A stretch of DNA of 64,000 nt from Euglena gracilis (GCA_039621445.1 CP154955.1:24328064-24392063); one strand, 5' to 3'; numbered from the stretch's first letter, positions 22,261 through 33,890 are shown. The notes: generated by a model from the letters alone, not told the origin. A program made the numbers and translations.

Positions 22261-23660
22261 CACCAAAAGGTCAATGTTGAATTCGAAAATTTGGCAAATG
22301 ATGCATTCGAAAAGATGGACTCCCAATTGGATCTTTCTTTGCCAGTTTTGTCGTTTGAGTTGAAAGGTTTCAATTTTCCATTGGATTACCCATCGAGTGA
22401 TTTTGCCGAGATTTGGGAAAAATTGGAACCATGGAAAGCTCAAGTCATCGATGATTGTTTGTGGTTCAAGGCCAAAGACAAACTTTTTTGTTAGCAAAAA
22501 TTGGCCATCCCCAAGGAAAGTCACCCTCAAGTTTCATCGTGGTTACATCGAGCTCATGGTCATCCCGGTCCCGAGCGTACGCTTTGGTCATTTCTCCAAA
22601 ATCTCCATTCATCCCTCTCGAGGAAGGATTTGTTCGGTTTGTTTCGGAATGTTTTGGGTTCATGTCAAACGTGTGTCATGTCAAAGCCAAGCTCACAAGC
22701 CGATCGTGGTCTTTTGGGTAGTTTGCCAATTCCTCCCCTTTGAAATGACATCATCCTTCTCGATTTTGTCGCCTTTGACGAATTCAATTCTTTTGATTAT
22801 GCTTTGGGCATTGTGGATGGTTTGAGTCGGTTTTGTTTGTACCTCCCATGCTACAAAGAAGTGACGGGTGAAAAAGCCTTGAAGATGATTTTGAAAGAAT
22901 GGGTGGAAAAATTTTCCTCGCCCCAACGAAGTTTTGAGTGACAGTGGCATTCGCTTCAAGTCAAGTTCCGGTTTTTACTAAGAGGCCATAAAATCACTCG
23001 GAATCAAGGTTTCGTTTTCTCTTCCGAGGCATCCTTCGTCAAATGGTCTGATGGAAAGAGAAAATCGTTCGTTTGAGCAAACATTGAGATGCCTTGTGCA
23101 CGAAACAGGTACAAAGGATTGGCCAAAAAGATTGCTTCCGTACGTCAATTTTGTGATGGACAGCCAGATTTCAAGTTCGACGGGAATGTCTCCATCGGAA
23201 CGCTTCCTCGGTCGATCTCCATGGAAATTCGAAAGTGTTGGAGAACCGTGTGAAAGCCCATCTGTCGAAAATTGGATTTTAGAACAGCTTTTGATTCAAG
23301 AAAAGGCACGTTTGAGGCTGAAACATCTCAGATCTTTGGCGATGGAGCGGAAAAACGATGTTCGGAAACCTGCCGTTTGTGAAATTGGTCAATTTGTTCT
23401 CGTCCACAAGTCTCGATGGCCCCAAAGAAAAGGCGAAAAGATCGCCAGTCCATGGTTTGGACCCTACAAAGTTGTTCAAGTGCACTACAACTCTTTGCAA
23501 ATTTTGGCATCTCCATCATTGGGAGGTTTGGTGAAAGTTTCGTTCTCCCAAGTGAAACACTGGAGTTCTGTCCGTGACCCACACAATGACACTTCGTTTT
23601 TGTCAAAGGAGTGTGAGGAATTTGATGGTGCACAAACCCCTGCTTCATTCACAGGTGACA
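22261..23660 (+). pseudogene. Ty3/gypsy integrase, broken
   Basis: Zinc-binding HHCC region at 22,501-22,700 (LHRAHGHPGPERTLWSFLQN, later CQTC). The core lies in other frames: FLDFVAFDEF (first Asp), VLSDSGIRFKSS near 22,935 (second Asp) and RHPSSNGLMERENRSFE at about 23,030-23,080 with the Glu. From 23,051 the frame is open: WPKRLLPYVNFVMDSQ, SSSTGMSPSERFLGRSPW, then the GPY/F module SPWFGPYKVVQVHYNSLQ. Stops and frameshifts before 23,051 inactivate it. Confidence 0.8.
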
Positions 23661-24602
23661 CAGAAGACCGAGGAACAGGCGGCGAACAGCGAGGCGCAAG
23701 CGACGTACATAGAAGCGCACGCGACGAACGCAGGACAAAACCAGAACTCAACAGAACAAGGCCAGAACAGGAAACGCGAGGCGAAAGGCCCAGAACATCC
23801 GAACGAGCACGCGACGCACGGCCGAGCGCACGCGACGAACCCCCAGAAAGACCAGAAGGACCCAAACCCCAGAAAGAACAATTTTCTTCTTCATTTTCTT
23901 CTCAGATGGTTAACAGAAGCAAGGCCCGAGGGCCAGAATCAAGTTTCAATTCAAAGAAATCAAATTTTGAAGTTGGTCAACCCAGAGGAGAATCAAAGAG
24001 AATTTGGCAGAAAAAGTCGGAGTTGGAGAAAGAGAACTTCAAGGAGAGTGGTCCTGGAGGACCTTTGCAGCCAGCTGCTGCAGTTGCTGCTGTTGATCTT
24101 GGAGTTGATATTCAAAATGTTGGTGATGATGCTGTTCAACTTCCTCAAGATGAACTTCAACATGATGGTGTTCTGGGGCCTGTGGCCCCAACACTGCAGC
24201 CCAGTGCTGCAGATTTTTCTGCAGATTCTGTGCCTGTTTCAGTTTCACAGCCAGAACCAGAAGACGTCAGCAGTTTTGCTTCAGAATGTGTTTCAGATTT
24301 TCACAAAACAGCCAGACAGTTTTCAGAAATGGAGGCTGCAAAAATGGGTTTTTACAATGTTGAAGCCATTTTGGATCACAAGTTCAGAAATGGTTGGAGA
24401 TTTTTGACAAAGTGGGAGAATTACCCAGTGCATTCATCAACATAGGAACCAGTCAGAAGTTTCATTTTGCCAGGTGGAAGAATGAACACAGTTTTTCAGA
24501 ATTACATTCAGGACAATGGTTTGCAAGAGGTTTTGAAGAAAGTGCAGAAGAATGCGAATACCCAACCCAGTCCAGTTTTCACAGTCAAACTGCTTCCATG
24601 AA
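23661..24602 (+). pseudogene. Integrase tail with charged linker and chromodomain, nonsense-mutated
   Basis: After the GPY/F module a long hydrophilic linker (about residues 205-420 of the 23,051 frame) is rich in Arg/Glu/Pro, then Gln/Asp/Val. The chromodomain starts GFYNVEAILDHKF and continues GWRFLTKWENYPVHSST. The next codon is TAG (24,443-24,445) exactly where the conserved Trp of 'TWEP' is expected. The same frame then continues EPVRSFILPGGRMNTVF to 24,602. A G-to-A change at that codon is the simplest reading. Confidence 0.75.
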
Positions 24603-25329
24603 ATTTGGTGCCATGGGCATCAGAAACTGACCCCAGCATGCACAACCAGCCAAGAAAGCAGAATAACCCCTCTCTTTTCTAAGTGCCGGCCCAGTTGCTG
24701 AGGAGTAGGATGTCTGGGTGCAGAAGCCACAGGGCCGGAGGCACTTAGGTCTTGCACCTAAGAGTGGAATCAGCCTGATGTCGAGTGCCACTTTGACCAG
24801 GCCATGATTCTAACAACAGGTTTGCCGCAGCACCAAGCCACCACCAACAACAAGTTACTTCATCAACAACATCATGTTCTTCTTCACATTGACCATTTTC
24901 AAGAAGATGTTGTTGTTCATCATTTTGTTGAAGATAGAGTAGTCGATCATCGTTTTGTTGTTCGTTGACTTTGTTGTTCTTCGATTTGATGTTCTTTGTT
25001 GGACTTGGAGTTCATGTCTTTTGGATTCAGATTGATGATTTTTGATTATGGCTTTTCCCAGTTTTTGTGAGGGAAAGAAAGGCCAGAGAGAGAGCAAACG
25101 GGAAAGAGAAAGAAAACCCCCCAGCAGCCAAACACACGACACAGACAGGCTGGCTGGTGTAAAAGGTTTTTGATTTCTCTTCCATACCCCCTGACCAAAA
25201 AAAAAGTGAAAAATTGATGCCGATTTTACGGCCGACGTTCACGAGTCCAAAACAAAAGACGTTCGCCTGAGATTTCAGCCAAGTCTTTTGAGCCCCCTTT
25301 TTGTGTGCTCGGTGGGGCTTTGCTCCACC
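24603..25329 (+). other. 3' untranslated region of the gypsy element
   Basis: No coding signature. 24,860-25,030 is a GTT/CAA-type trinucleotide-rich stretch (ATCATCGTTTTGTTGTTCG). 25,080-25,115 is AG-rich. Confidence 0.6.
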
Positions 25330-25341
25330 AAGGAGGGGGAT
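25330..25341 (+). other. Polypurine tract of the gypsy element
   Basis: AAGGAGGGGGAT directly before the 3' LTR. Confidence 0.8.
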
Positions 25342-25765
25342 TGAAAAGGTGGCTTTGGCTACCTTCCCCCCCCCTGACCTCCCTGGGCAGTCGATGAAAG
25401 AGACCTCCTTTGCTCATGAAAAAAAGGTGCAAGAACCACTCACAACTGGCCCATGTGTGTCCTTCATGGGGGGGGCCTTCCACAAAGGAGCCTTCCCCAA
25501 CGCCCCCCCCAACAACCGCCCAACCATCTCTCCCCATTCCTACTATGACGTCTGGTACTTTTTTGGTGTACATAGCCTTACCTTTCTGCACAGGCTGGCC
25601 TTGGTGCTTTGTCATACATGGTGTTTTATGCTTGTGGATTTGCAGTAAAAGCGCCACGAAGGAGGATTTGCAAAAAGGTCGACGGAAGAGGAGAGATCAA
25701 AAAAAAAAGATCCTACGCAAAAGCTGAGTCCAAGAAGAAGGAGAAGAAGGACTGAAAGCTTTACA
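25342..25765 (+). repeat. 3' LTR of the Ty3/gypsy element
   Basis: TGAAAAGGTGGC to CTTTACA, then the GACAT duplication. Confidence 0.95.
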
Positions 25766-26680
25766 GACATCAAATGGCACCAGAATTGCGCTGGCCAAAT
25801 ACAGACTGCATTGAATCTGATGCAGACAAGTGGGGCGGCAATCAGTGGCAGTTGTGGTTTGCTGGGGCTTGCCACAGCCTAAATTTGTACGGATTTTAAT
25901 GGGACTCCAGCATCCCCTCTGGCTGCATTTTGGACCTGGATGAAACCCTTTGTCCTATCGTCCAATGGCCAGAACGTCAACGCTGAAGCAGGCGAAGTGG
26001 CGAATTTACTGTACTGGGGGAAGGCTACAAAGAAGATCGTGAGAGTGGGAGGGCCGGACAGCTCACCGAGTGCGCGCGGCGGTAGGGCATCCATTTTTCC
26101 ACTGCGGCCAAGAAAAATGGTTCCATCGGCGGTCAGTTTTTACGCGGGGAGTTTATTCCTCTTTAAAAAAAACCAGTCCGAGATTGCGAGGCTCCGGAAT
26201 TCATCCCGTCTTCTAAAATAACCCACAACCCCCCGGTAGTGGATTTTGTTCACTCATCCACTGGGGGAGAACCACTGAGAACAGGGGAAAACGCCACAGA
26301 CGGTTCGGCAGACAGCAGCCGGCCCCTCTGGGGGCCAGAACCCGAAAACCTACTGGGAAAAACTGCAGTCACAGAAGCTGGGCCCGGTGATACCTCTTCC
26401 ACGGGTATTGGGGTCACTGCCTCGGCTGCTCTGCTGCTGGGGCCAGCAGGGAGCCCCTGGGGGGCCACAGGTCCCTTGCCTCCAAACAGATTGGGATGGG
26501 GTGGTAGCTGGTGCTGGGGTCCAGGAAGCATATTGCCTCCCGCCTCACCCTAACCATTGGCACTCTGGGCGCCCGGCATGTGCTAATTCTGGTCTGTGGT
26601 TGCCGGGGACTCTGGCTTCGGGGCCTCGGGGGTCTTCGCTATCCGGCCCCGCTCCTCCGGGTGGCCCTGGTAGCTCCTAA
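25766..26680 (+). other. Right flank of the gypsy insertion; short unassigned frames
   Basis: 25,766-25,881 continues the frame interrupted by the insertion. 25,940-26,221 is an open frame of 93 codons (ATG MKPFVLSSNGQNVNAEAGE) with no recognised domain. 26,239-26,553 is Gly/Pro-rich and probably non-coding. No RNA gene seen. Confidence 0.3.
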
Positions 26681-26759
26681 GTGGGAGGGGGCAAAAATTT
26701 TGGAATATTTTAATTTTATTTTCCAAAACCAAAAGGCGATTTTTTGTTTCGGCATTTTC

Positions 26760-27058
26760 TTTTGGTGACCCATTATCGTTGAGCCCTCCTCCATCAGCAT
26801 GGCATTGTGGGCCTGGATCACCTTCCCGTGGGTGGTGACCTCGGCCCACAGATCCAGCAGGCTGTGGCCCTGCCCCTAGGCCCTTGTCATTGGCTCCCTT
26901 TGTCTCCCTTTATGGCCCCTTGCTGTTCGGCGATGGTTGTGGACTGGCCACCCAGTTTTGCTCGATAATTATGCAGGGCTTTTGCAATCCCAACACTTCT
27001 TTCTCACATCCCCCCGAGTTCAACCGTCACCTCGTTTAATTTTTGGTCTAGGGCCTTT
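26760..27058 (-). pseudogene. Family G gag-like gene, C-terminal piece (copy 2)
   Basis: Matches copy 1 around 2627-2795: TTAATTTTTGGTC.AGGGCC, CACATCCCCCCGAGTTCA and GGCCCCTTGCTGTTCGGCGA. The downstream part (DLWAEVTTHGKVIQAHNAML) is better preserved than in copy 1, where it has diverged. Confidence 0.6.
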
Positions 27059-27281
27059 TGAGTGCCCATTCTTGGCCTGGACCTAGTGTCTCACCTTTGA
27101 CCTTTCAGGCATTGAACTTTTCAAAACTTCCAGCACAGCACAAACAAAGGCAGGACTCCTTTGAGGTTCAATCAGTGACCCACGCAATCAGTGTAAGCAT
27201 TTTGCTCCCTACAAAACAATAGGCATTCTTCAATGGCTTTGCAATCTTGAATTAGGAATTGCACACTTGGCGAAGCCTACA
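27059..27281 (-). repeat. 3' LTR of element X
   Basis: Pair of 36,573-36,795, about 95% alike by eye. Contains TCAAAACTTCCAGCACAGCA and CAATCAGTGTAAGCATTTTG. Confidence 0.85.
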
Positions 27282-27293
27282 CCCCCTTCCTTC
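27282..27293 (-). other. Polypurine tract of element X
   Basis: Minus-strand GAAGGAAGGGGG, followed at once by TGTAGG of the LTR. Confidence 0.7.
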
Positions 27294-27423
27294 AGAACAT
27301 TCCTTGGCAAATTTGACCTGCGAACGCCAATTAACATTCCAAGTCGAAATTTTAACCTCGCCCTGACCTGCCCCCCCCCATGTGCCCGAATTGGGACCCC
27401 CCCCTTGGGCAGTCATTCCTGGG

Positions 27424-27844
27424 TTGGGAATCGCTCCCAGATGTGCAGCAGAATTAAGCAGAGCCAGGCCAGAGATTCCTAGTTTGTACATTCCACAATC
27501 TGTCATCTGTAACGTTGTGCAGCTGGCAAGCAGTATGAACCCTTTGGGGCTTTGACTTCTGGTTTGTTTCTTGCTGTGGTTTTGGGAAGGTTTGGCGCAA
27601 TGAATTGGCTGATGGAGGAATCAAGGCGCAGGGAGGAGCAGATTGAAAAGGAAAATTTCAGGCAGTGTGTCAAGTACCTGGGGAAAGACCCTACAAATAT
27701 CTGTGGCCCCTGGGCGCTGAAGATAGCTGAAAGGGAAGGATTCATGCTGGCTGGGGAGTACAAGAATTGCTACAGAAAAACCTGCAAATGTCAGATCTGC
27801 CAATGGCAAAGACAAAGTGGGGGCCCGAGTGGGCCCCGCCTACA
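27424..27844 (+). repeat. LTR 1 of the Y array
   Basis: Start slightly altered (TTGGGAATCGC). Keeps CAG at the codon that is TAG in LTRs 2-6. Confidence 0.85.
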
Positions 27845-28294
27845 CAAAGGGTTCATGAGCCTTGCAGAGATATCCAAGTTGTGCATGCTGAAGATGACAA
27901 GTCAAGGAATGCTGAGGTGTGTAATGCCAGCATCGGGCATTACAGCCCTGGACATGGTGACATTGAAGTTGATGAAGGCGGATGTGGTGATGTACAGCTG
28001 GGCCATGGGGACCCATTGCATGCCAGAAGTGGTGATGGAGAAGATGCACAAGCTGTGCATGCCACAGGTGTACATGCTGGTGATGCAGTGCAAGAAGCAA
28101 GCCAGAAGGAGCTGTCAAAGGTCAGATGCGAGTCCACCGACAAGGAAGAACCGTTCAACTGGGAAGTACCGAAGAAGGATGTGGCTGAGCCAGGTGCAGA
28201 CGAACCAAAGTCAAGAGTGAAGAATGAGACGACCAGTTGGAAGCGTAGAAGGAGAAGGCTGAAGCTTAAGGCTGCCAAGCGACTCGAGGACTAA
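27600..28294 (+). pseudogene. Element Y ORF, unit 1 (frameshifted at the LTR boundary)
   Basis: The frame opens at ATG 27,600 (MNWLMEESRRREEQIEKE) inside the LTR and has no TAG at the CKCQICQW position. The C-run at the LTR end is one base short, so it passes out of the frame HEPCRDIQVVHAEDDKSR ... LKLKAAKRLED* that ends at 28,294. This is the only unit whose LTR part is open and is followed by an internal region. Confidence 0.45.
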
Positions 28295-28718
28295 GCGGAC
28301 CGGGTGTTAACCTGATTGCCTTGTTCTTTTTGCCCCCTGTCGAAAGCTCCGGGTCGAATTTTCAGTGGCATGCCGGTTTGTGTGGCAAGTCCTGGTGGCA
28401 CATCTTCCGGGATGATTGCCCAGGTAACTTTTGCCCCAACCCCCCCCCCTGTGTGGCAGGCCCTGGTGGCGTGGCACGTCTTCGACGATTGCTCAGGTAG
28501 CCATTGCTCCAGGGAACCAATTGCCCCCTGTGCACAAACCGCAGGCAGTGGGCCACGTCATGCACGGGTGTGGCATGGTGGGGTCGGCAATTGCTCGAAA
28601 AACGACTTGTGTGGCTCGAGGGCGGTGGAAAGGCAGGTGGCACAGGTGAAGCCCGTCTTTGAGCGACTCCCAGATGCCAAAGGCTGACATAGCTTGGGAA
28701 GCTTTTTGAGGAGGGGAG

Positions 28719-29141
28719 TGTGGGATTCGCTCCCAGATGTGCAGCAGAATTAAGCAGAGCCAGGCCAGAGATTCCTAATTTGTACATTCCACAATCTGTC
28801 AGCTGTAACTTTGTGCAGGTGGCAAGCAGTATGAACCCTTTGGGGCTTTGACTTCTGGTTTGTTTCTTGCTGTGGTTTTGGGAAGGTTTGGCGCAATGAA
28901 TTGGCTGATGGAGGAATCAAGGCGCAGGGAGGAGCAGATTGAAAAGGAAAATTTGAGGCAGTGTGTCAAGTACCTGGTGAAAGACCCTACAAATATCTGT
29001 GGCCCCTGGGCGCTGAAGGTAGCTGAAAGGGAAGGATTCATGCTGGCTGGGGAGTACAAGAATTGCTACAGAAAAACCTGCAAATGTTAGATCTGCCAAT
29101 GGCAAAGACAAAGTGCGGGCCAGAGTGGGCCCCGCCCTACA
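28719..29141 (+). repeat. LTR 2 of the Y array
   Basis: Has TAG in the CKC*ICQW codon. Lacks the variants of LTRs 4 and 6. Confidence 0.85.
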
Positions 29142-29591
29142 CAAAGGGTTCATGAGCCTTGCAGAGATGTCCAAGTTGTGCATGCTGAAGATGACAAGTC
29201 AAGGAATGCTGAGGTGTGTAATGCCAGCATCGGGCATTACAGCCCTGGACATGGTGACATTGAAGTTGATGAAGGCGGATGTGGTGATGTACAGCTGGGC
29301 CATGGGGACCCATTGCATGCCAGAAGTGGTGATGGAGAAGATGCTCAAGCTGTGCATGCCACAGGTGTACATGCTGGTGATGCAGTGCAAGAAGCAAGCC
29401 AGAAGGAGCTGTCAAAGGTCAGATGCGAGTCCACCGACAAGGAAGAACCGTTCAACTGGGAAGTACCGAAGAAGGATGTGGCTGAGCCAGGTGCAGACGA
29501 ACCAAAGTCAAGAGTGAAGAATGAGACGACCAGTTGGAAGCGGAGAAGGAGAAGGCTGAAGCTTAAGGCTGCCAAGCGACTCGAGGACTAA
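28897..29591 (+). pseudogene. Element Y ORF, unit 2
   Basis: TAG at 29,088-29,090 and a one-base-short C-run at about 29,131-29,137. The internal frame from HAEDDKSR to the basic tail and stop at 29,591 is intact. Confidence 0.4.
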
Positions 29592-30015
29592 GCGGACCGG
29601 GTGTTAACCTGATTGCCTTGTTCTTTTTGCCCCCTGTCGAAAGCTCCGGGTCGAATTTTCAGTGGCATGCCGGTTTGTGTGGCAAGTCCTGGTGGCACAT
29701 CTTCCGGGATGATTGCCCAGGTAACTTTTGCCCCAACCCCCCCCCCTGTGTGGCAGGCCCTGGTGGCGTGGCACGTCTTCGACGATTGCTCAGGTAGCCA
29801 TTGCTCCAGGGAACCAATTGCCCCCTGTGCACAAACCGCAGGCAGTGGGCCACGTCATGCACGGGTGTGGCATGGTGGGGTCGGCAATTGCTCGAAAAAC
29901 GACTTGTGTGGCTCGAGGGCGGTGGAAAGGCAGGTGGCACAGGTGAAGCCCATCTTTGAGCGACTCCCAGATGCCAAAGGCTGACATAGCTTGGGAAGCT
30001 TTTTGAGGAGGGGAG

Positions 30016-30437
30016 TGTGGGATTCGCTCCCAGATGTGCAGCAGAATTAAGCAGAGCCAGGCCAGAGATTCCTAATTTGTACATTCCACAATCTGTCATC
30101 TGTAACTTTGTGCAGGTGGCAAGCAGTATGAACCCTTTGGGGCTTTGACTTCTGGTTTGTTTCTTGCTGTGGTTTTGGGAAGGTTTGGCGCAATGAATTG
30201 GCTGATGGAGGAATCAAGGCGCAGGTAGGAGCAGATTGAAAAGGAAAATTTGAGGCAGTGTGTCAAGTACCTGGGGAAAGACCTTACAAATATCTGTGGC
30301 CCCTGGGCGCTGAAGGTAGCTGAAAGGGAAGGATTCATGCTGGCTGGGGAGTACAAGAATTGCTACAGAAAAACCTGCAAATGTTAGATCTGCCAATGGC
30401 AAAGACAAAGTGGGGGCCAGAGTGGGCCCCCCCTACA
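30016..30437 (+). repeat. LTR 3 of the Y array
   Basis: Private change: GCGCAGGTAGGAG puts an extra stop in the Glu/Arg-rich N-terminal part. Confidence 0.85.
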
Positions 30438-30884
30438 CAAAGGGTTCATGAGCCTTGCAGAGATGTCCAAGTTGTGCATGCTGAAGATGACAAGTCAAGG
30501 AATGCTGAGGTGTGTAATGCCAGCATCGGGCATTACAGCCCTGGACATGGTGACATTGAAGTTGATGAAGGCGGATGTGGTGATGTACAGCTGGGCCATG
30601 GGCCATTGCATGCCAGAAGTGGTGATGGAGAAGATGCTCAAGCTGTGCATGCCACAGGTGTACATGCTGGTGATGCAGTGCAAGAAGCAAGCCAGAAGGA
30701 GCTGTCAAAGGTCAGATGCGAGTCCACCGACAAGGAAGAACCGTTCAACTGGGAAGTCCCGAAGAAGGATGTGGCTGAGCCAGGTGCAGACGAACCAAAG
30801 TCAAGAGTGAAGAATGAGACGACCAGTTGGAAGCGGAGAAGGAGAAGGCTGAAGCTTAAGGCTGCCAAGCGACTCGAGGACTAA
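30194..30884 (+). pseudogene. Element Y ORF, unit 3
   Basis: Two stops in the LTR part and a 3-bp deletion in the internal frame (GLGHGPLHAR in place of GLGHGDPLHAR). The region after the stop carries the CCTGTTGAAAGC variant shared only with unit 5. Confidence 0.4.
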
Positions 30885-31304
30885 GCGGACCGGGTGTTAA
30901 CCTGATTGCCTTGTTCTTTTTGCCCCCTGTTGAAAGCTCCGGGTCGAATTTTCAGTGGCATGCCGGTTTGTGTGGCAAGTCCTGGTGGCACATCTTCCGG
31001 GATGATTGCCCAGGTAACTTTTGCCCCAACCCCCCCCCCCTGTGTGGCAGGCCCTGGTGGCACGTCTTCGACGATTGCTCAGGTAGCCATTGCTCCAGGG
31101 AACCAATTGCCCCCTGTGCACAAACCGCAGGCAGTGGGCCACGTCATGCACGGTTGTGGCATGGTGGGGTCGGCAATTGCTCGAAAAACGACTTGTGTGG
31201 CTCGAGGGCGGTGGAAAGGCAGATGGCACAGGTGAAGCCCATCTTTGAGCGACTCCCAGATGCCAAAGGCTGACATAGCTTGGGAAGCTTTTTGAGGAGG
31301 GCAG

Positions 31305-31727
31305 TGTGGGATTCGCTCCCAGATGTGCAGCAGAATTAAGCAGAGCCAGGCCAGAGATTCCTAATTTGTACATTCCACAATCTGTCATCTGTAACTTTGT
31401 GCAGGTGGCAAGCAGTATGAACCCTTTGGGGCTTTGACTTCTGGTTTGTTTCTTGCTGTGGTTTTGGGAAGGTTTGGCGCAATGAATTGGCTGATGGAGG
31501 AATCAAGGCACAGGGAGGAGCAGATTGAAAAGGAAAATTTGAGGCAGTGTGTCAAGTACCTGGGGAAAGACCCTACAAATATCTGTGGCCCCTGGGCGCT
31601 GAAGGTAGCTGAAATGGAAGGATTCATGCTGGCTGGGGAGTACAAGAATTGCTACAGAAAAACCTGCAAATGTTAGATCTGCCAATGGCTAAGACAAAGT
31701 GGGGGCCAGAGTGGGGCCCCCCCTACA
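31305..31727 (+). repeat. LTR 4 of the Y array
   Basis: Variants shared only with LTR 6: GAGGAGGGCAG before it, AAGGCACAGGGAGG, GAAATGGAAGG, and one extra base in the terminal G/C run. Confidence 0.85.
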
Positions 31728-32177
31728 CAAAGGGTTCATGAGCCTTGCAGAGATGTCCAAGTTGTGCATGCTGAAGATGACAAGTCAAGGAATGCTGAGG
31801 TGTGTAATGCCAGCATCGGGCATTACAGCCCTGGACATGGTGACATTGAAGTTGATGAAGGCGGATGTGGTGATGTACAGCTGGGCCATGGGGACCCATT
31901 GCATGCCAGAAGTGGTGATGGAGAAGATGCTCAAGCTGTGCATGCCACAGGTGTACATGCTGGTGACGCAGTGCAAGAAGCAAGCCAGAAGGAGCTGTCA
32001 AAGGTCAGATGCGAGTCCACCGACAAGGAAGAACCGTTCAACTGGGAAGTCCCGAAGAAGGATGTGGCTGAGCCAGGTGCAGACGAACCAAAGTCAAGAG
32101 TGAAGAATGAGACGACCAGTTGGAAGCGGAGAAGGAGAAGGCTGAAGCTTAAGGCTGCCAAGCGACTCGAGGACTAA
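31482..32177 (+). CDS. Element Y ORF, unit 4: LTR-to-internal acidic/basic protein, one internal TAG
   Basis: With the extra base in the terminal G/C run the LTR and internal parts fall in one frame of 232 codons, interrupted only by TAG at 31,674-31,676. Order: Glu/Arg-rich helix (MEESRHREEQIEKENL), a Cys cluster (NCYRKTCKC*ICQW), a His/Asp/Gly-rich acidic middle (GHGDIEVDEGGCGDVQLGHG), then an acidic-to-basic tail (VAEPGADEPKSRVKNE, then KRRRRRLKLKAAKRLED). Arg/Lys-rich ends suit nucleic-acid binding. No known family; gag-like is a guess. The TAG could be read through or simply be decay. Confidence 0.5.
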
Positions 32178-32598
32178 GCGGACCGGGTGTTAACCTGATT
32201 GCCTTGTTCTTTTTGCCCCCTGTCGAAAGCTCCGGGTCGAATTTTCAGTGGCATGCCGGTTTGTGTGGCAAGTCCTGGTGGCACATCTTCCGGGATGATT
32301 GCCCAGGTAACTTTTGCCCCAACCCCCCCCCCCCTGTGTGGCAGGCCCTGGTGGCACGTCTTCGACGATTGCTCAGGTAGCCACTGCTCCAGGGAACCAA
32401 TTGCCCCCTGTGCACAAACCGCAGGCAGTGGGCCACGGCATGCACGGGTGTGGCATGGTGGGGTCGGCAATTGCTCGAAAAACGACTTGTGTGGCTCGAG
32501 GGCGGTGGAAAGGCAGGTGGCACAGGTGAAGCCTATCTTTGAGCGACTCCCAGATGCCAAAGGCTGACATAGCTTGGGAAGCTTTTTGAGGAGGGGAG

Positions 32599-33020
32599 TG
32601 TGGGATTCGCTCCCAGATGTGCAGCAGAATTAAGCAGAGCCAGGCCAGAGATTCCTAATTTGTACATTCAACAATCTGTCATCTGTAACTTTGTTCAGGT
32701 GGCAAGCAGTATGAACCCTTTGGGGCTTTGACTTCTGGTTTGTTTCTTGCTGTGGTTTTGGGAAGGTTTGGCGCAATGAATTGGCTGATGGAGGAATCAA
32801 GGCGCAGGGAGGAGCAGATTGAAAAGGAAAATTTGAGGCAGTGTGTCAAGTACCTGGGGAAAGACCCTACAAATATCTGTGGCCCCTGGGCGCTGAAGGT
32901 AGCTGAAAGGGAAGGATTCATGCTGGCTGGGGAGTACAAGAATTGCTACAGAAAAACCTGCAAATGTTAGATCTGCCAATGGCAAAGACAAAGTGGGGGC
33001 CAGAGTGGGCCCCCCCTACA
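32599..33020 (+). repeat. LTR 5 of the Y array
   Basis: Shares CATTCAACAATCTG with LTR 7; all others read CATTCCACAATCTG. Confidence 0.85.
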
Positions 33021-33470
33021 CAAAGGGTTCATGAGCCTTGCAGAGATGTCCAAGTTGTGCATGCTGAAGATGACAAGTCAAGGAATGCTGAGGTGTGTAA
33101 TGCCAGCATCGGGCATTACAGCCCTGGACATGGTGACATTGAAGTTGATGAAGGCGGATGTGGTGATGTACAGCTGGGCCATGGGGACCCATTGCATGCC
33201 AGAAGTGGTGATGGAGAAGATGCTCAAGCTGTGCATGCCACAGGTGTACATGCTGGTGATGCAGTGCAAGAAGCAAGCCAGAAGGAGCTGTCAAAGGTCA
33301 GATGCGAGTCCACCGACAAGGAAGAACCGTTCAACTGGGAAGTCCCGAAGAAGGATGTGGCTGAGCCAGGTGCAGACGAACCAAAGTCAAGAGTGAAGAA
33401 TGAGACGACCAGTTGGAAGCGGAGAAGGAGAAGGCTGAAGCTTAAGGCTGCCAAGCGACTCGAGGACTAA
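32777..33470 (+). pseudogene. Element Y ORF, unit 5
   Basis: TAG in the Cys cluster and a short C-run. Internal frame complete to 33,470. CCTGTTGAAAGC after the stop, as in unit 3. Confidence 0.4.
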
Positions 33471-33890
33471 GCGGACCGGGTGTTAACCTGATTGCCTTGT
33501 TCTTTTTGCCCCCTGTTGAAAGCTCCGGGTCGAATTTTCAGTGGCATGCCGGTTTGTGTGGCAAGTCCTGGTGGCACATCTTCCGGGATGATTGCCCAGG
33601 TAACTTTTGCCCCAACCCCCCCCCCCTGTGTGGCAGGCCCTGGTGGCACGTCTTCGACGATTGCTCAGGTAGCCATTGCTCCAGGGAACCAATTGCCCCC
33701 TGTGCACAAACCGCAGGCAGTGGGCCACGTCATGCACGAGTGTGGCATGGTGGGGTCGGCAATTGCTCGAAAAACGACTTGTGTGGCTCGAGGGCGGTGG
33801 AAAGGCAGGTGGCACAGGTGAAGCCTATCTTTGAGCGACTCCCAGATGCCAAAGGCTGACATAGCTTGGGAAGCTTTTTGAGGAGGGCAG

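Larger units (their letters stand above)
17464..25765 (+). mobile_element. Complete Ty3/gypsy (chromovirus-like) LTR retrotransposon, 8.3 kb
   Basis: LTRs of 426 bp (17,464-17,889) and 424 bp (25,342-25,765) start TG and end CA. The 5-bp target duplication GACAT is perfect (17,459-17,463 and 25,766-25,770). Internal order: gag with zinc knuckle, protease, Dam-like segment, RT, RNase H, integrase, chromodomain, polypurine tract. Integrase after RNase H and the chromodomain place it in Ty3/gypsy. Structure is intact, but gag, protease, RT, RNase H, integrase and chromodomain all carry frameshifts or stops, so it is dead. Confidence 0.95.

Noticed and set aside
23574-24407. 277-codon plus frame overlapping the integrase tail
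   Set aside because: Out of frame with the integrase and chromodomain; Gln/Leu/Phe-rich composition comes from the shifted linker.
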